A stretch of 64,000 nt of DNA from positions 126,491,470-126,555,469 of the forward strand of contig CM076192.1 of assembly GCA_038277395.1 (NCBI GenBank), in the 5' to 3' direction. The notes under the pieces were generated by a model. That model made no database searches. It was not told where the DNA came from and saw only the letters and a list, made by a program, of their open reading frames with translations. Shown here piece by piece: positions 22,226-33,900 of this stretch (position 1 is the stretch's first letter; each line of letters begins with the position of its first letter). Source of the DNA: Dryocosmus kuriphilus. Taxonomy: Eukaryota > Arthropoda > Insecta > Hymenoptera > Cynipidae. Both the position numbers and the translations under genes were made by a program.

Positions 22226-23274
22226 GTGATCTGCACAAAGTCCAAGGTAAGACGTTAACCTGTGTTGGGGAAAGGTATAGAGTGAGAAATTCTAGTAATT
22301 TTTTTCTTTTCGAAATTTTTAATGGTAGATGGGTTTTAAAATTTGTAGGTATGTTTTTATTTATAAATTGGTCTTCTATATAAAAAATATATATTCCCAA
22401 CAAATTCGGTCAAAGTTAAATACTCGTTATTAATTACACAAAGTTATAAGAGCAACACATAATATTAACATAAGCGATAAATAAATAATTAAGAATTATA
22501 ATAATTCATTATTATTTTGATTTATAATATTTTTAACTCATAATAAAATATTCAAATTTTAAAATAGTCTCTTTTTTAATTTTGGGGTATTTCAATTGTT
22601 AAGGATTCTTTTTTAACTGTAAATAGTATGTAAATAATATCTTTTAAATAATATCATTTGTGATTTTCTCATTTGACGAAAAATGTCAGAAAATTCAGTT
22701 CAAAGTTTCGTAACTTTAACATGCGGTTACGTAAAAAAAGTATTGGGAATTTCATACAATTCAAAATTCAAAAGGATTATTGCAGCTCAGCTGTTTGGAA
22801 TAAGTACTCAATAATACTAAGTACTGTCCATAAGATTTATTTGGCTCCAGCCTACCTGGCCCTGTCCGGCAGAGATGTTTTGTAGAAGCAGGTCAGATTA
22901 ATGAAATTAAGAAAAAGTGTATTTTGCAACTAAAAAATATGAAAATATTATATTCACCAATGACATGTAATTTTTAATTGAAAAGTTAAAAGTTTAAAAC
23001 AGTTTAACATAATGGAAAGAATTCGAAAAAAAATAATAAATTTCCATTAAAAAAAATAATAATTCCCTACAATTTATTGGAAAAAAGATTTAATATCAGC
23101 TTTCTTATCTCAAGCATACATTAACTTTTACGACAAGTACCTTATCATTTAAAATAAGCAATAAGAAGTTTCATTAAATATTCCAGTAAATACTGTAGTC
23201 ATCTTCTAAGCTTCCATAGGTAAAAATTACACGTAGTTTTAGTTTGAAAATGTTCAAAAAAAGCTTTTTCGAAT
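22226..23274. other. AT-rich spacer, no gene
   Basis: Nothing recognised on either strand. Confidence 0.5.
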
Positions 23275-23660
23275 GTTCACCTAACTCATGTGAAGAATCC
23301 ACAAAAACTGTAGAAAAATTTCATATTTTTTGGTTTTAATGGCTTCCATAATTTTTGGGAAAAATTCCCTACTTTTTATGAAAATTGTTCTAAGTTGGGG
23401 GAAAATTACCTACTATATTGGTGAATTGTATATTCTAGACAACTTCTGGGGAATTTCCCCTTGACTTTTGTGAAAATATCCACAATTTTGGGGAAAAGTA
23501 ACCAATTTCTTGGTGAAAGGTATTTTTACTACAACTTTTGGGGAACTTTCCCTATTTGTATGAAAATTTCCAATTTTAGGCAAAATTACCTATTTTTTTG
23601 GTGAGATATATTTTCACCCGAATAATGTGGAATTTTCCCTACAAAATTGTAGTGAAAATT
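23275..23660 (+). repeat. ~94-bp minisatellite, 3-4 diverged units
   Basis: Units repeat the order TTTTGGGGAA, TTCCCT, TGAAAAT, AAAATTACCTA, TTGGTGA with starts near 23352, 23447 and 23539. Fainter units flank them. Confidence 0.7.
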
Positions 23661-23689
23661 GCACAAATTTTTTACAGTGTACTTACCGT

Positions 23690-24340
23690 ATTTGGATCTA
23701 AATACCACTAAATCCAATCGTAACATTGACACTCTCATTCAGCACTTGGTACAGAATTGGAAAGGTGATCTTACAATTTCGAGTTGTAAAGTTTACTTAA
23801 CATTTCCCTCTGCAAAATTACTATTTGAATTTGTAATGTCAACAGTCTCACTCGCTACTTACCGCGATTCAAACAACTGTATTTTAAAATGTCACGCAGT
23901 CAAATTCGCTTCCGATCAGAGTTCATAGCTTTACTATTTTAAAAAGTTGAGTTGACAAACTATTTCGTTAATCGGCCTTTACGAAACAGTACACTTTACA
24001 ATGTCGCATAATATAATTAACTTTTCAATTCGGTGCACACGTTTACCATTTTAAATACTAAAGCTGATAATCTAGATAACTACATTCAGCAATGCGCAAA
24101 AGGAGATCGTACTCACTTTTAAAAGTCAAACTCACAATTCTCTGGTTACTATATAAACTAGTTATTCGGGCAGATCATAAGTTGAACTGTACTGTTTCAA
24201 ATAGTTATTAAAACTAGCTGTTCCAGTAATCTCTCTTTTCACAATTTGAAGTAGTAATGCTCAATTTAGATTTTGTATATTTTTAGATTACTACCTTATA
24301 CAGTATCTAAAACTATTCAAATTGTTTCTTGTACAATGCG
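23690..24340. repeat. repeat with ACTATTTCG motifs, right part
   Basis: ACTATTT(C/G) motifs at about 23819 and 23957 and TCGCAT at about 24005 match the block at 21613-21990. Confidence 0.4.
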
Positions 24341-24404
24341 AACAAGTAAACTTCAAGTTGACAATGCATGAAAGTGAATCTAACTATCTACCCCTTTCCG
24401 TGCA

Positions 24405-24790
24405 AATAAATGGCAAAGAACAAAGCTGTTCAATTTAAAAAGATCTACAAATTTTGTTTTAACCATTTTTTGATAAAATGCACGGTTTCTGTTTTAATCG
24501 ATAACACTTTATTGAAAATCAAGTATCTCAAATTTCCCACCAAACTATGGAAGATACGGAAAAATAATGCTAAACAAAGTTGTTCGCCTCTAAAAGGTCT
24601 ACAAATTTGCTCTCTATCATTTTTTCGAGCAGACGCGTAGTTTTTGAGTTATTCGTGAAATATGTTATGAAATATAAAGAAAACCACTTTTCAGCAAAAC
24701 TATGCAAGATATGAAAAAATATTGACAAGCAGAATAGTTCACCTTCGAAAGAGCTACAAAATTTATTTATAAGGCACATCGTTTTACTTT
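24405..24790 (+). repeat. ~156-bp tandem repeat, about 2.5 copies
   Basis: The phrase AAAG(T/C)TGTTC...CTACAAATTT recurs at about 24417, 24573 and 24727, each time followed by a weaker A/T-rich half. Short open frames here are accidental. Confidence 0.65.
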
Positions 24791-24879
24791 TAAGAATCGA
24801 AATCCTGCATTGTGAAAATTTGTAAAATCACAAAAAAACTTTACCAAACTACAATGTGTTTTAAAAAAATTGAATTCTC

Positions 24880-25118
24880 GACCGCGAAGCGGGAGTGTCA
24901 CGATGAGAATGTATTCCTTAAGGGCGATAGAGCCTTAAGTTAAATAATTTCTTTTGTAGTTTTTAATTTAAAGGTTTAGACGATCCATAAACACCGAGCG
25001 CGTAGCGCGAGGTGAATAATCTATCGAGCGCGAAGCGCGAGTAGCAACAGACGCGCGCCGTAGTCGCGCTAATACTGCGCGCGAAACGCGTGAGGAGAAT
25101 GTGCCCGCAAAGCGGGCA
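24880..25118. repeat. cluster of six short GC palindromes
   Basis: Palindromes CCGCGAAGCGG (24882), GCGCGTAGCGCG (24998), GCGCGAAGCGCG (25028), a GCGCGCC...GTCGCGC pair (25052), CGCGCGAAACGCG (25077) and CCCGCAAAGCGGG (25104) stand in very AT-rich DNA. The core GCGCGAAGCGCG is also the hairpin downstream of the Helitron helicase at 43.36 kb, so these may be Helitron-type termini. Confidence 0.6.
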
Positions 25119-25201
25119 GATTTTTTTGTTGTTTTTAGGGCTTGTTGGCATTATCGAAAAAACAGCTTATAAAAAATGCTTTTATTGAGTATATGTATTT
25201 G

Positions 25202-25380
25202 AATTATCGGCATTATATATACGAGTACTCGTATATAATGCCGATAATTGAAAAATATATATATATATGTATTTATTATTTTATATTCTACATCCATATT
25301 TATTTATTTATATATTTACGTTTATTTAAATATTTGCTTTTATTTATATATGCTTATATATATATATATATATATTTTTT
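25202..25380. repeat. near-perfect 48-bp palindrome and (TA)n tracts
   Basis: 25202-25249 reads as an inverted repeat around ACGAGTACTCGT. TA-rich microsatellites follow at about 25254-25268 and 25349-25372. Confidence 0.75.
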
Positions 25381-25385
25381 TTTTT

Positions 25386-25640
25386 CTACCGCATATTTTG
25401 CTCTTTATAAAGTTTGTTCAAGTTGTTACCATATGCTGATTTGCTTTTGTACATGCCAGCACGGCAGAAATCTATTTTTGTTGATCTAACGTCATTTTTG
25501 GCCAATCTTCTCCATCGTGGAACTTCACATTTGTATGTAACATCTTTATTTATCAATAATTAGGACACTAAATTCCACTTACGTTCAAATTGTAGAAGAC
25601 TCACAAATATGAGGAGTAAAAGGACAGGAAGAGACTTCAT
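25386..25640 (-). CDS. small secreted-peptide gene, copy A
   Basis: Function unknown. The ATG at 25640 opens a classic signal peptide (MKSLPVLLLLIFVSLLQFE) ending at a donor GTAAGT. An acceptor AAAG at 25544 gives exon 2, which ends at TAG 25386-25388. Spliced, the product is about 71 residues: a secretion signal plus a basic, Cys-poor mature part with VTYKCEVP, KIDFCRAGMYKSKSA and a KEQNMR end. The intron would be only 39 nt, unusually short. Without splicing the frame stops after 25 codons, so an intronless reading would make this copy a pseudogene. Copy B lies 719 bp upstream in the same orientation. Confidence 0.5.
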
Positions 25641-26104
25641 TTTTTTCAAGTAGGTACAATGCAAAGGAACAGATTGCTGACTTCTCAGATATTTCGTGTG
25701 AAATGACACGATTATTGTAGCTTATAACTTCTATCTGATAAAAACGCTTTACTTTCTCCTTAAGTAAATCAAAAGTGGGAGAAGGAAGGCTGGTGATTTC
25801 ACATCTTAAAATATAGGGAAGGGGAACCGAATGTGGAACAGGGTCCAAGTCTGAATTAATGCTGCTTTTCGCTGTCAATTAATGTTATTATTTAATGCAT
25901 TTGGAGGATACGTTTATACTATCAAATAATTCTTGATTAAAAATTTAAACATGATGGGTGGCAGCAGTTATGCATGAAAATAAGTCAATTCATAAATTTT
26001 GCCAGCCGCTGTAGCCTTACATCATATGGTTGACTAGCGTGAAGATACAGTAACAAATAATTCAATATCTCATGATCTTGTTGTTTTACATATATATGTA
26101 TTTT
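25641..26104. other. intergenic spacer between peptide copies
   Basis: About 50 bp just upstream of copy A match the region upstream of copy B up to the transposon border (GAAGTCAG...). The rest is probably copy A's own 5' flank. A 97-codon minus-strand frame here has no recognisable protein features. Confidence 0.45.
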
Positions 26105-26359
26105 TTACCGAATATTTTGCCCTTTAGAAATTTTTTCCAACCTGTGACCATTTGCTGATTTGCTTTTGTACATGCTAGCACGGCAGAAACCTATTTTTGG
26201 TGATCTAACGTTATCTTTGTCAAAGCTTCTCCGACTTGGAACTTCATATTTGTATGTAATTTCTTTAATTAATACTAATTGAAACATTAAAGTCCACATA
26301 CGTTCAAATTGTAGAAAACTCAGAAATATGAGGAGTAAGAAGACGGGAAGGGGCTTCAT
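26105..26359 (-). CDS. small secreted-peptide gene, copy B
   Basis: Tandem duplicate of the gene at 25386-25640. The signal peptide is MKPLPVFLLLIFLSFLQFE, followed by a donor GTATGT at 26301 and an acceptor TTAAAG at 26263, again a 39-nt intron. The exon-2 product contains ITYKYEVPSRRS, KIGFCRASMYKSKSA and ends KGQNIR. Unlike copy A, the unspliced frame is open (84 codons), because 39 nt is a multiple of three. The sequence FCRA-MYKSKSA is the best-conserved block between copies. A TIR transposon begins at 26403, only 43 bp upstream of the ATG, so the original promoter has been displaced. Confidence 0.5.
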   Translation of the reverse strand: MKPLPVFLLLIFLSFLQFERMWTLMFQLVLIKEITYKYEVPSRRSFDKDNVRSPKIGFCRASMYKSKSANGHRLEKISKGQNIR

Positions 26360-26789
26360 TTTTTTAAAATAGGCACAATGAAACTGAACAGACTACTGAC
26401 TTCCCGTGTCGAAATTTTAATACGGCCTCTACACGGGCCTGAGTAGGTTGTCTTATTATTTGGTCAGGTCCGTATCAGGAAATTCTATCCGGACCTTACA
26501 GGATAGGTCACGCTCGAAATGGTTTGGCCCCTATCAGGCAACATTACAAGGCCCTGATCAGGCGACTTTAATTATATATAATTTATAAACCAGGCCCTTA
26601 CTCGGATCGTGTCAGGCCCTTATTTATTTTCAAATTGTGTAAAACATATTTTTATAAATAAATCAACAATATGTTATTGGTATTGCTAATAGGAAACATT
26701 TATCACACGGAGAAAATTAAAGGAATGTAAGGAATGTACAAAAACAAACAGGGATTCACGTCTAAGCTTTAGCCGCTCGAAGCAGATAA

Positions 26790-27045
26790 TATCAAATAGG
26801 ATAAATTTTTTTTTTAAAAATGGCTTTCTATATTATTCTTGCACTTAATTTATATTTAAAATTATCTAATTGTACGAACATTCACTTATGCATATAATAG
26901 GACAATTAAGTGTTTTGAAAAATCGCACCAGCTGAGGATTCGAACCCTATCTAAACATACTTAAAGCTACCTAAAGCTTATAAATATTCCGCACGCATTA
27001 GCCAACTGAGCTATTAGGTCGCTTGAATTCTCTTGAAAGACACAA
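26790..27045 (-). mobile_element. tRNA-derived SINE-like element 2
   Basis: On the minus strand an A-box (TAGCTCAGTTGG) and a B-box (GGTTCGAATCC) are spaced like an internal pol III promoter with a long variable region (TTTAGGTAG repeats). A 3' tail ends in an A run near 26810. The acceptor ends do not pair as in a true tRNA. Confidence 0.55.
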
Positions 27046-27320
27046 AACCAAGATGATTCGTTGAAAAAGCCAGGATCAGCGGAGAAGTGTATATTTTTAT
27101 TTTCTGGTTTGGGACGTGTTCTGACTTTGTGAGGATACCTGCACACGAAAAAAAGATTTCTATTAGCAAGAGCGAATAAACGGGTCTCCTAGTAAACGTT
27201 TAAATCCGTATTGGTTCTTTGGGTCTTGAGGTACTACCCGTGTAGAAATTTCCTTTTCTTTCCCTATTTGAAGTGGGGTTCTATTGTTCTAGAATCCCCG
27301 CTAACCTCACTTTTGTAATT

Positions 27321-27327
27321 ATATAAG
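27321..27327 (+). promoter_or_regulatory. possible TATA box of the 26.4-28.7-kb transposon
   Basis: TATATAA lies within the transposon about 210 bp before the exon-like ATG at 27532. It is suggestive only. Confidence 0.3.
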
Positions 27328-27531
27328 GTTCGGCCATAAGGCGGCACGCAACATAACCTCTCTTTGTTAAAGTTCATGAGTGTCGGTCGTGTTGTCATAA
27401 GTCATCAGTGTCAGTCGTTTTTTAGACCTCATCACTTTCGCTTCACTTTAATGGAAAGAAAAATGTGAGACAAATCATTAGGAGTATTTTAAAAAGACAT
27501 TTGTCCAAAAAGGTTGCTCTTCAATTCGTAA

Positions 27532-27598
27532 CCATGAAGGCATATAGAAATAAACGAATTTTTAGGGAGACAAAAATGTGTTCATGCATGCTATTAGG
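27532..27598 (+). CDS. possible first exon of a lost transposon gene
   Basis: An ATG preceded by AACC opens 22 codons (MKAYRNKRIFRETKMCSCML...) that end in a strong donor, G|GTAAGT, at 27599. Joining to the acceptor ending TTCCCACAG near 27703 gives only eight more residues before a stop. A 435-bp palindrome starts 250 bp further on and may have destroyed the rest. Product unknown. Confidence 0.3.
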
Positions 27599-27851
27599 TA
27601 AGTTTATTAGAAATTAGGCATTTATATATGTATGAACTATACTATTTCATGTTCTCTAAATAATAAGTTGAAAAACTTTTAGCTGTTGTTTCGAATTCCC
27701 ACAGAAATCGAAGCGGCGAAGCAATAACATAAATGTATTTCCTATCTGAGTTAAAGCATATTTTGCCTAATGCCAAGGACTGGAATGGCGGAAGGAGATC
27801 TCGAGAACAAGGGAAAAATGTGCAAAAAGGACGGGATTAGGAATATGTAAT

Positions 27852-28286
27852 TCGGTTGATTATGACATATAAATAAATTAGAAAGTGGCGCAAAGCGGTA
27901 TTTTGAATAATTTGTTTATCAAAAATGTTACTTTTCCGACTGACGAAGAAAAAGGCGGGTAAAAACGTGTCTCAGATCAGATAGAAATATCCAACATCCC
28001 CCGACCCCTTTTCCAACTGTGTTTCTCCCGTTCTCACTGACCTCCATGGTGGTTCGGAACAAAGTTCCTTATAGATGAACCACCATGGAGGCCAGTCAGA
28101 AAGGGGAAAAACCAGCTGGAAAAGGGGTCGGGGGATGTTGGGAGGAGTTCTGATCACGCTCCGACCAGTGGCTGTCAAACTCACAGAGGTTAAGTAAGAA
28201 GGAAAAGTAACACTTTTGATGAACAAATTATACAAAATGCCGCTTTCCGCCACATTCTAATTTATTTATATGTCATAATCAACCGA
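27852..28286. mobile_element. 435-bp palindrome (foldback MITE)
   Basis: Left arm 27852-28050 and right arm 28085-28286 are inverted copies almost to the centre at 28069. Examples are TCGGTTGATTATGACATAT against its reverse, and the GC-rich block CCAACATCCCCCGACCCC at 27991 against 28124-28141. The spacer is about 30 bp. The CGCC/GCGGAAAG differences show the arms have begun to diverge. Confidence 0.9.
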
Positions 28287-28674
28287 TTTTTGCAAATGCT
28301 GAAAAAAAAAAAACTTAATTTTTGTTAAAAGTGCCTAAACTAGACTTTTAACAAAAATTTGAAATATTTTAGACAGACATTTCCATGTTAGAAATAATTA
28401 TGAAAATAAAAATTGCGTTCAGAAATATTATTATCCCGTATTATTAGCCGTATTAACATATAGCAGGAGCTCTTGTCTGGTTGCTGCAGGCACCTGGAAA
28501 GGGCCGTGAAATGTCCCGTATCCGAGCACCATAGTTATACGAAGGGCATCCCGATCCGATTCGTATTCGGCCCTGACACGGGTCGTTATGACATCTTGCT
28601 AACACGGTATCCTTTTCTGGGCCTTATCAGGGTCTTTTTATTAATAAGGCTAAATAAGGCAGTTTCTACACGGG

Positions 28675-30239
28675 ATAGTAAAAAGCTATTATTATTTATA
28701 AAAGATGTAAATTACGTTGAATAAATGTATAATTACAAGAAAATATAAAAAGTTTAATAATAAATTATTATGCTCTTAAGGAAAGAAACTCTTAAACTAT
28801 GAAAATCCGGGATTCCCAAGAGGCTATTTATGGAAAATCAAATATCTTTACTAAAGTTGTTGCAAGAATGAAAAAAATATATTTCTGAAGAATTAATTGA
28901 AATGCTTTAGAAAGGAATTAAGTAAATTAAATCGACTGTATATACTTTCATTGACTCATTTAGATTCAATATTTTTCAATTGAAAAATTGAATAAACAAT
29001 ATGAACTAAATGAATTTATTTCAATTCTAATGCCATTTATCACGTATAAATTACATGTTTAATTGTAGGATGTCTCTTCACACAGTAAAATTTCGGAATT
29101 AAAGAATACTTCCTAACGTATTTCAAATAAATTTAAAACAAAAATTTATAAAATAATAACTCTTGCAATTTAAAAAAATACTTTTGCAATTTTGTCTACG
29201 AAAAATTAAACTTTTACATTTTTGTAAATTTATAGTACATATTTCGAATTATTTAATATTTTTTATGTATCTGAAATACATTTTAAAGGGTAAAATTCTT
29301 TGTCATTAAATACCAGTTCCTTTATTATAAACTAATTGCGCAGACTTTGGTTTTTTTTTTTAATCTACAATAGTTATTATTGTACTCGTATATAAATTAA
29401 ATTTATATCTATTACATTATAAGAAGATATGAATTTCAGAGTTGTTAATATTCTTATTAATTAAAAATTGTTTGAACAAAAATTATATTAAATCATTTAT
29501 TTTTAGCCCATTACAGTCATTGATATTAAAGCAGATATTAATTTGAAAAAATTACATAAAAACTTGACAAATAAATTTGTATTTAAAGTTATTTTCTTAT
29601 TAATTGCAATTCTATTAAAATACATAAACGAAATTAAAAATCCTCTAATAATAAATAAAGAGATTACCATCTCGAATAAATTTTTTATCTCCTACAAGCA
29701 TTTAAATTTAAAAAATTTTATGTTTCTGAATTTTTTTTTTAAAGAAATTTTTCAGCTTTATAAAATAATAATTTTTATTCATGAGAAATTATTGAATTGT
29801 ATACATTTCGGATATAAAAAATAATAAGTTTTACATTATAATAATGATTGTATATGATAAGTAAGTTATTAAAAATAAAAGTAAATTCGAAAATTTATAT
29901 AAATAAAATAAAACAAATATTTATTAATTTCAGCATGATACAAATTTAATTTTATATGATTCAAGTTTCTATTACTTTTAATTCAAAAATTTCATTATAA
30001 TAAACAAACAATTTAAAAAAATAATAATTAAATGAAAACATTATTTATTTAAAAACATATAAATAATTAAATAACAAATTGTTAATAAAAATTATATTAT
30101 TAGAACCCGGATCGTTTGCTTTAAAGAAAAAAGTATTGACGTAAAAATATTACGTGTGTAAAAAAGTTATTTTTAAGAAATTTGGTTTCAAATATAAATA
30201 TAACAGAATTAATACAAATGTTTTAATTTTTTAAAAATC
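28675..30239. other. very AT-rich spacer, no gene
   Basis: Long A/T tracts; a 93-codon frame at 29543-29824 is Lys/Asn/Ile/Phe-rich and accidental. Confidence 0.6.
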
Positions 30240-30558
30240 CCTAAAAACTTACTTAATAAATTGTTGATTTATTCAAAGTATTATTTATTTAAAATATTGA
30301 AATTTCCTTTTTAATGAAATGTTTACTTTTTTTGGAAACTTAGTTGAGATACGTTAGGAACCATTCTTTCATTCCGAAATTTTAACGTGGGAAAAGATAT
30401 CCTACAATTGAGCATGCGATTTAATTTTGACAAATGTTATAAATGTTTGGAAATCTAAATTTGTATGAGTTTCCGCATTAGTTTTCATTTCAAACTGTAA
30501 TTCCGACTTAACTCGAAACATTCAGAACGGACATTCTCCCATCTGTCTTATGAACCAT
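30240..30558 (+). repeat. ancient dispersed repeat, left half
   Basis: Homologous to 13260-13560. It is interrupted at the AT dinucleotide 30557-30558 and continues at 35808. Confidence 0.7.
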
Positions 30559-30996
30559 CCTTGCTGAAACAAAATGTCAGCCAAAAATGTTACACCAAAT
30601 TCAGTCATTTTAAAGGTCTTGTTTGAAAGATTTTGTGTCTACAGAATGTCTGGTACTTTTTAGGGTCCTTTTTCCATGCTTTTTATTTAAAAATTTAAAT
30701 GGAAATATAAATAATATAATAATAAGTTTATTGAGAGACTATGCAGTCCATTTACAGAAAACTTGGCCTAATTCTATCTTACATTATAAAGTTTGTTAAG
30801 TAGATTATAAGCTTTCAAATAAAACTTTAGACTAGTAGCTAGGAGATACAAAAGGACAAATCGCGCCATAATAACGATTGACAACGGTACGAGTAAAATA
30901 AAGGCAGCGACAATTAAAAACTTACAAAGTACAGTCCTTTAACGTTTCAGTTAACATTTTCACGAATCTTTTCGCAATAGCGACATTCCAAGATGA

Positions 30997-33900
30997 TCAG
31001 GTGTCCTTCCAAAACGATTCAAGGTCAACACATTGAGTTACCTCTTGGAAATAACCAAGTCTGAAATTATTAAAACGTGGGCATACTACAAGGATGTGGT
31101 GAAAATCATCCTTTGTCGCATCGCAGTATGGACAGGACTAACCTTTAGGAAGGAAGCAAGAAACGTGATCAATTATAATGTGACTAGAATATTCGTTAAA
31201 AAAGCGGGCTTGAGCAAAAACTCTTCTGTAACCAAGATTCATTCTGTTGGAAAGGTAAGGCTGAACTCCAACTTGCAATGGCAGGTGAGGCCAGACCTGT
31301 AGACTTCTTGATTGGGTGCGCCCTAAAAGATCTCGTCTAATCAAAAAGCTTCCGTATTCCTGTAATATCAGGTCTCTATTTCCCACTAGGGCCTCCAAGC
31401 TCGCAAAACTCCACAGTTCGGTTATGTTAGCTTCAGTAAAAAAATGGTACAACCAATTGAACCAATTGGGCCCAACACCTCTTTGATCAGCCCTCGCCAA
31501 TTCCATGAGGTGTAGCAGACACTGCTTTGGGTACCGAGTATTTTCCATTTTACAAATTTTTTCCAGCTAAGACGGCGAGCTCTGAAGTACTAGATAAGAG
31601 AGGTGAAGTCTACCCGTTTCAAGTCGAACTGCACAGTTGGGCGTGCATTGAGCGAAGCGTAGCAGACCCTTAAAGAATGAGAGCTGAAGCCTCTCAAGAA
31701 GATCTAAATGGTCTTGACCCCAAACCTGTACTCCGTATGATAGAGTACTGATTACTAAACTAATAAAGAGTTTAACATACGTTGACCAAGAATCTGCCTT
31801 AGTGCTATAAATTATTCGCATAGATGCACCTATCGCAGAGTTGGCTCAGCTAAAAAATTTTCTGGCTGCAGTTAAAAAGGAACAATTGTACGCAAGTGGA
31901 ACGCCCAGGAAAGAGTACTGACTCACTACCTCAATTTTTCCATCGCCAAATTTGAAAGACCTAAACTTACTTACAGAAGAGCTACCTTTCTTGCGAAATA
32001 TCACAATCTTAGTCTTTTGTAAATTCACGACTAACATATTCTGCTCACAATACAAACTCAAAGCTTGAAGTTTCCGTGCAAGTTCAGTCGGAGTGTCCGA
32101 CAGTAAAACAAGGTCGTCAGCATATGCAAGTATGCGACCAAGTTGTTTATGGCAAGACTCCTACACCCCTGCTCAATCAAGAATTTTTCTAGATCATAAA
32201 TAAATATAGAGAGAACAGCAGAGGGCTTAGGACCTCACCTTGTAAGACTCCACGCGTTACCTTAACAAAATGAGTTTGCCCGTTCCTGCACCTAATCCTG
32301 GCATACGCGACCTCATAGAAATTCTTAATTATCTTAATCATCTTAGAGCTAACCCCAATTCTATATAATTTCTGCCATAATAAATGATGAGCAACAGAGG
32401 GAAAAGCACTTTTAAAATCAATGAATGCCGCGTATACCACGGATCTATGGTGTCTAAGACGTATCCGGATTACAGCGAGTAAGATAAACAAGTTGTGAAG
32501 ACATCCTCTCCCAGCCCTGAAGCCAGATTGGAATTCAGGAATTATTTTATTTTCATTAGCCCAGATAGTTCATCTTACTGACAGAATTTGCGTGAAAATC
32601 TTAGCGATACAGTTCACAAGGGAGATAGGTCTATAATTACCAGTATCACTCGGATCACCCTTCTTATGTAACATAGTCATCGATAATAATTTACCCCAGG
32701 ATTTTGGTACCTTTCCCTCCGTCAAGATTTTGTTAAATAATTCCTCCAGATATAGAATACAGTTATCCGGCAATCTTTTATAAAAGCTGTAATCAATGCC
32801 ATCACAACCTGCTGCCTTTGAATCTTTACATTTTTTAAGGCTATCTGTAATTTCTATTGATGTTATAAAACTGTCGAGCAAGGGGTGTAAGGTATTTATA
32901 GCAAATTCAAGGTTTACAGGATTACTAGGGAAGACATCTAAGAGATATGCATGCCATTTTTCAGGGCCGATGAGATCTGCCACAGGAGGCCTAAGTTGTT
33001 TGCCATTAATAATGGACCAAAAATCAGTAGAATTATGCGCCTCAGCCAACTCCTTTGTCAATCACTTTTCATAAGTGGATTTCTTAGTAGATAGAAGTTT
33101 CTTATAATTTTTTGTAGCAATTCTATAGGTCTCGATACTTTCGCCGACAAAATTCACTCTCCTAGCATTATGAAAGATCTCAATCAAGTTTTTCCTAGCC
33201 CTGCGGCACATTCCGTCATACCAGGGCTTATTACTTGAAAGAATACTCGTCCTATCTGTATAAACCGTTCTCATAGCTAGTTCAGTAGCAACATGTCCTA
33301 TCGCTCCAGCGAGATTCTCATTCATCTCGTCAACGTTACCATTCACCCACGCCACTTCATTACACCAATTCATTAAATCCTTAAATTCTACTGATTTGTC
33401 GAAATTAAAAGTAAACTTGCCTGTTTCAGGGGAACAGGCATGGTAAAGCGAGGGACCTTGACCCGCACAGTTCACAAAAGCAGCAATCGGGAAGTGGTCA
33501 GATAAAGTTTTTATTTTAAGGACCTTAAAGTCCTGCAGAAGGGGTAGACTATTTAACGAACACCACAACAAATCATTCACGCTTTTTCCCGTAACGCCAT
33601 GAAATGTGAACTGTGCCGTAGAGTCACCCCGGGCCCTCCCATTGCATACAAAACATTCGCTTCTTTCCATAAAGCAAGTTAACAGTTTTCCCTTATTATT
33701 CAGAAAGTTGTCTTTAGATTTTCTATTCGCCATAAAAGAAACATTGTTGTCAAAAATATGCTCATCAAGAATATTAAGGTTCGAAATTCTACAATTAAAG
33801 TCGCCACCAAGTAAAATCGGCATGTGAGCATAAGACATGCGTATGGAGCTGAGACTAACTTTAAAATTATTTTAAAAAACATCGACATCTGTGTCGGGAG

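Larger units (their letters stand above)
26403..28674. mobile_element. TIR DNA transposon (CCCGTGTMGAAA ends), 2.27 kb
   Basis: The left end CCCGTGTCGAAA and the right end TTTCTACACGGG are inverted copies. Subterminal regions on both sides are packed with GGCCC..TATCAGG-like motifs (for example CCTGATCAGG), as at transposase-binding ends. A further CCCGTGTAGAAATTT at 27237 hints at nested or rearranged copies. No transposase domain is readable. A SINE-like element (26790-27045) and a palindrome (27852-28286) lie inside. Superfamily not determined. Confidence 0.6.

Noticed and set aside
25142..25489. 115-codon Tyr/Ile-rich frame that looks like a membrane protein
   Set aside because: It translates (TA)n and a palindrome; the opposite strand carries the peptide exon.
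29543..29824. 93-codon frame
   Set aside because: Lys/Asn/Ile/Phe-rich translation of AT-rich DNA; no start context or domain.
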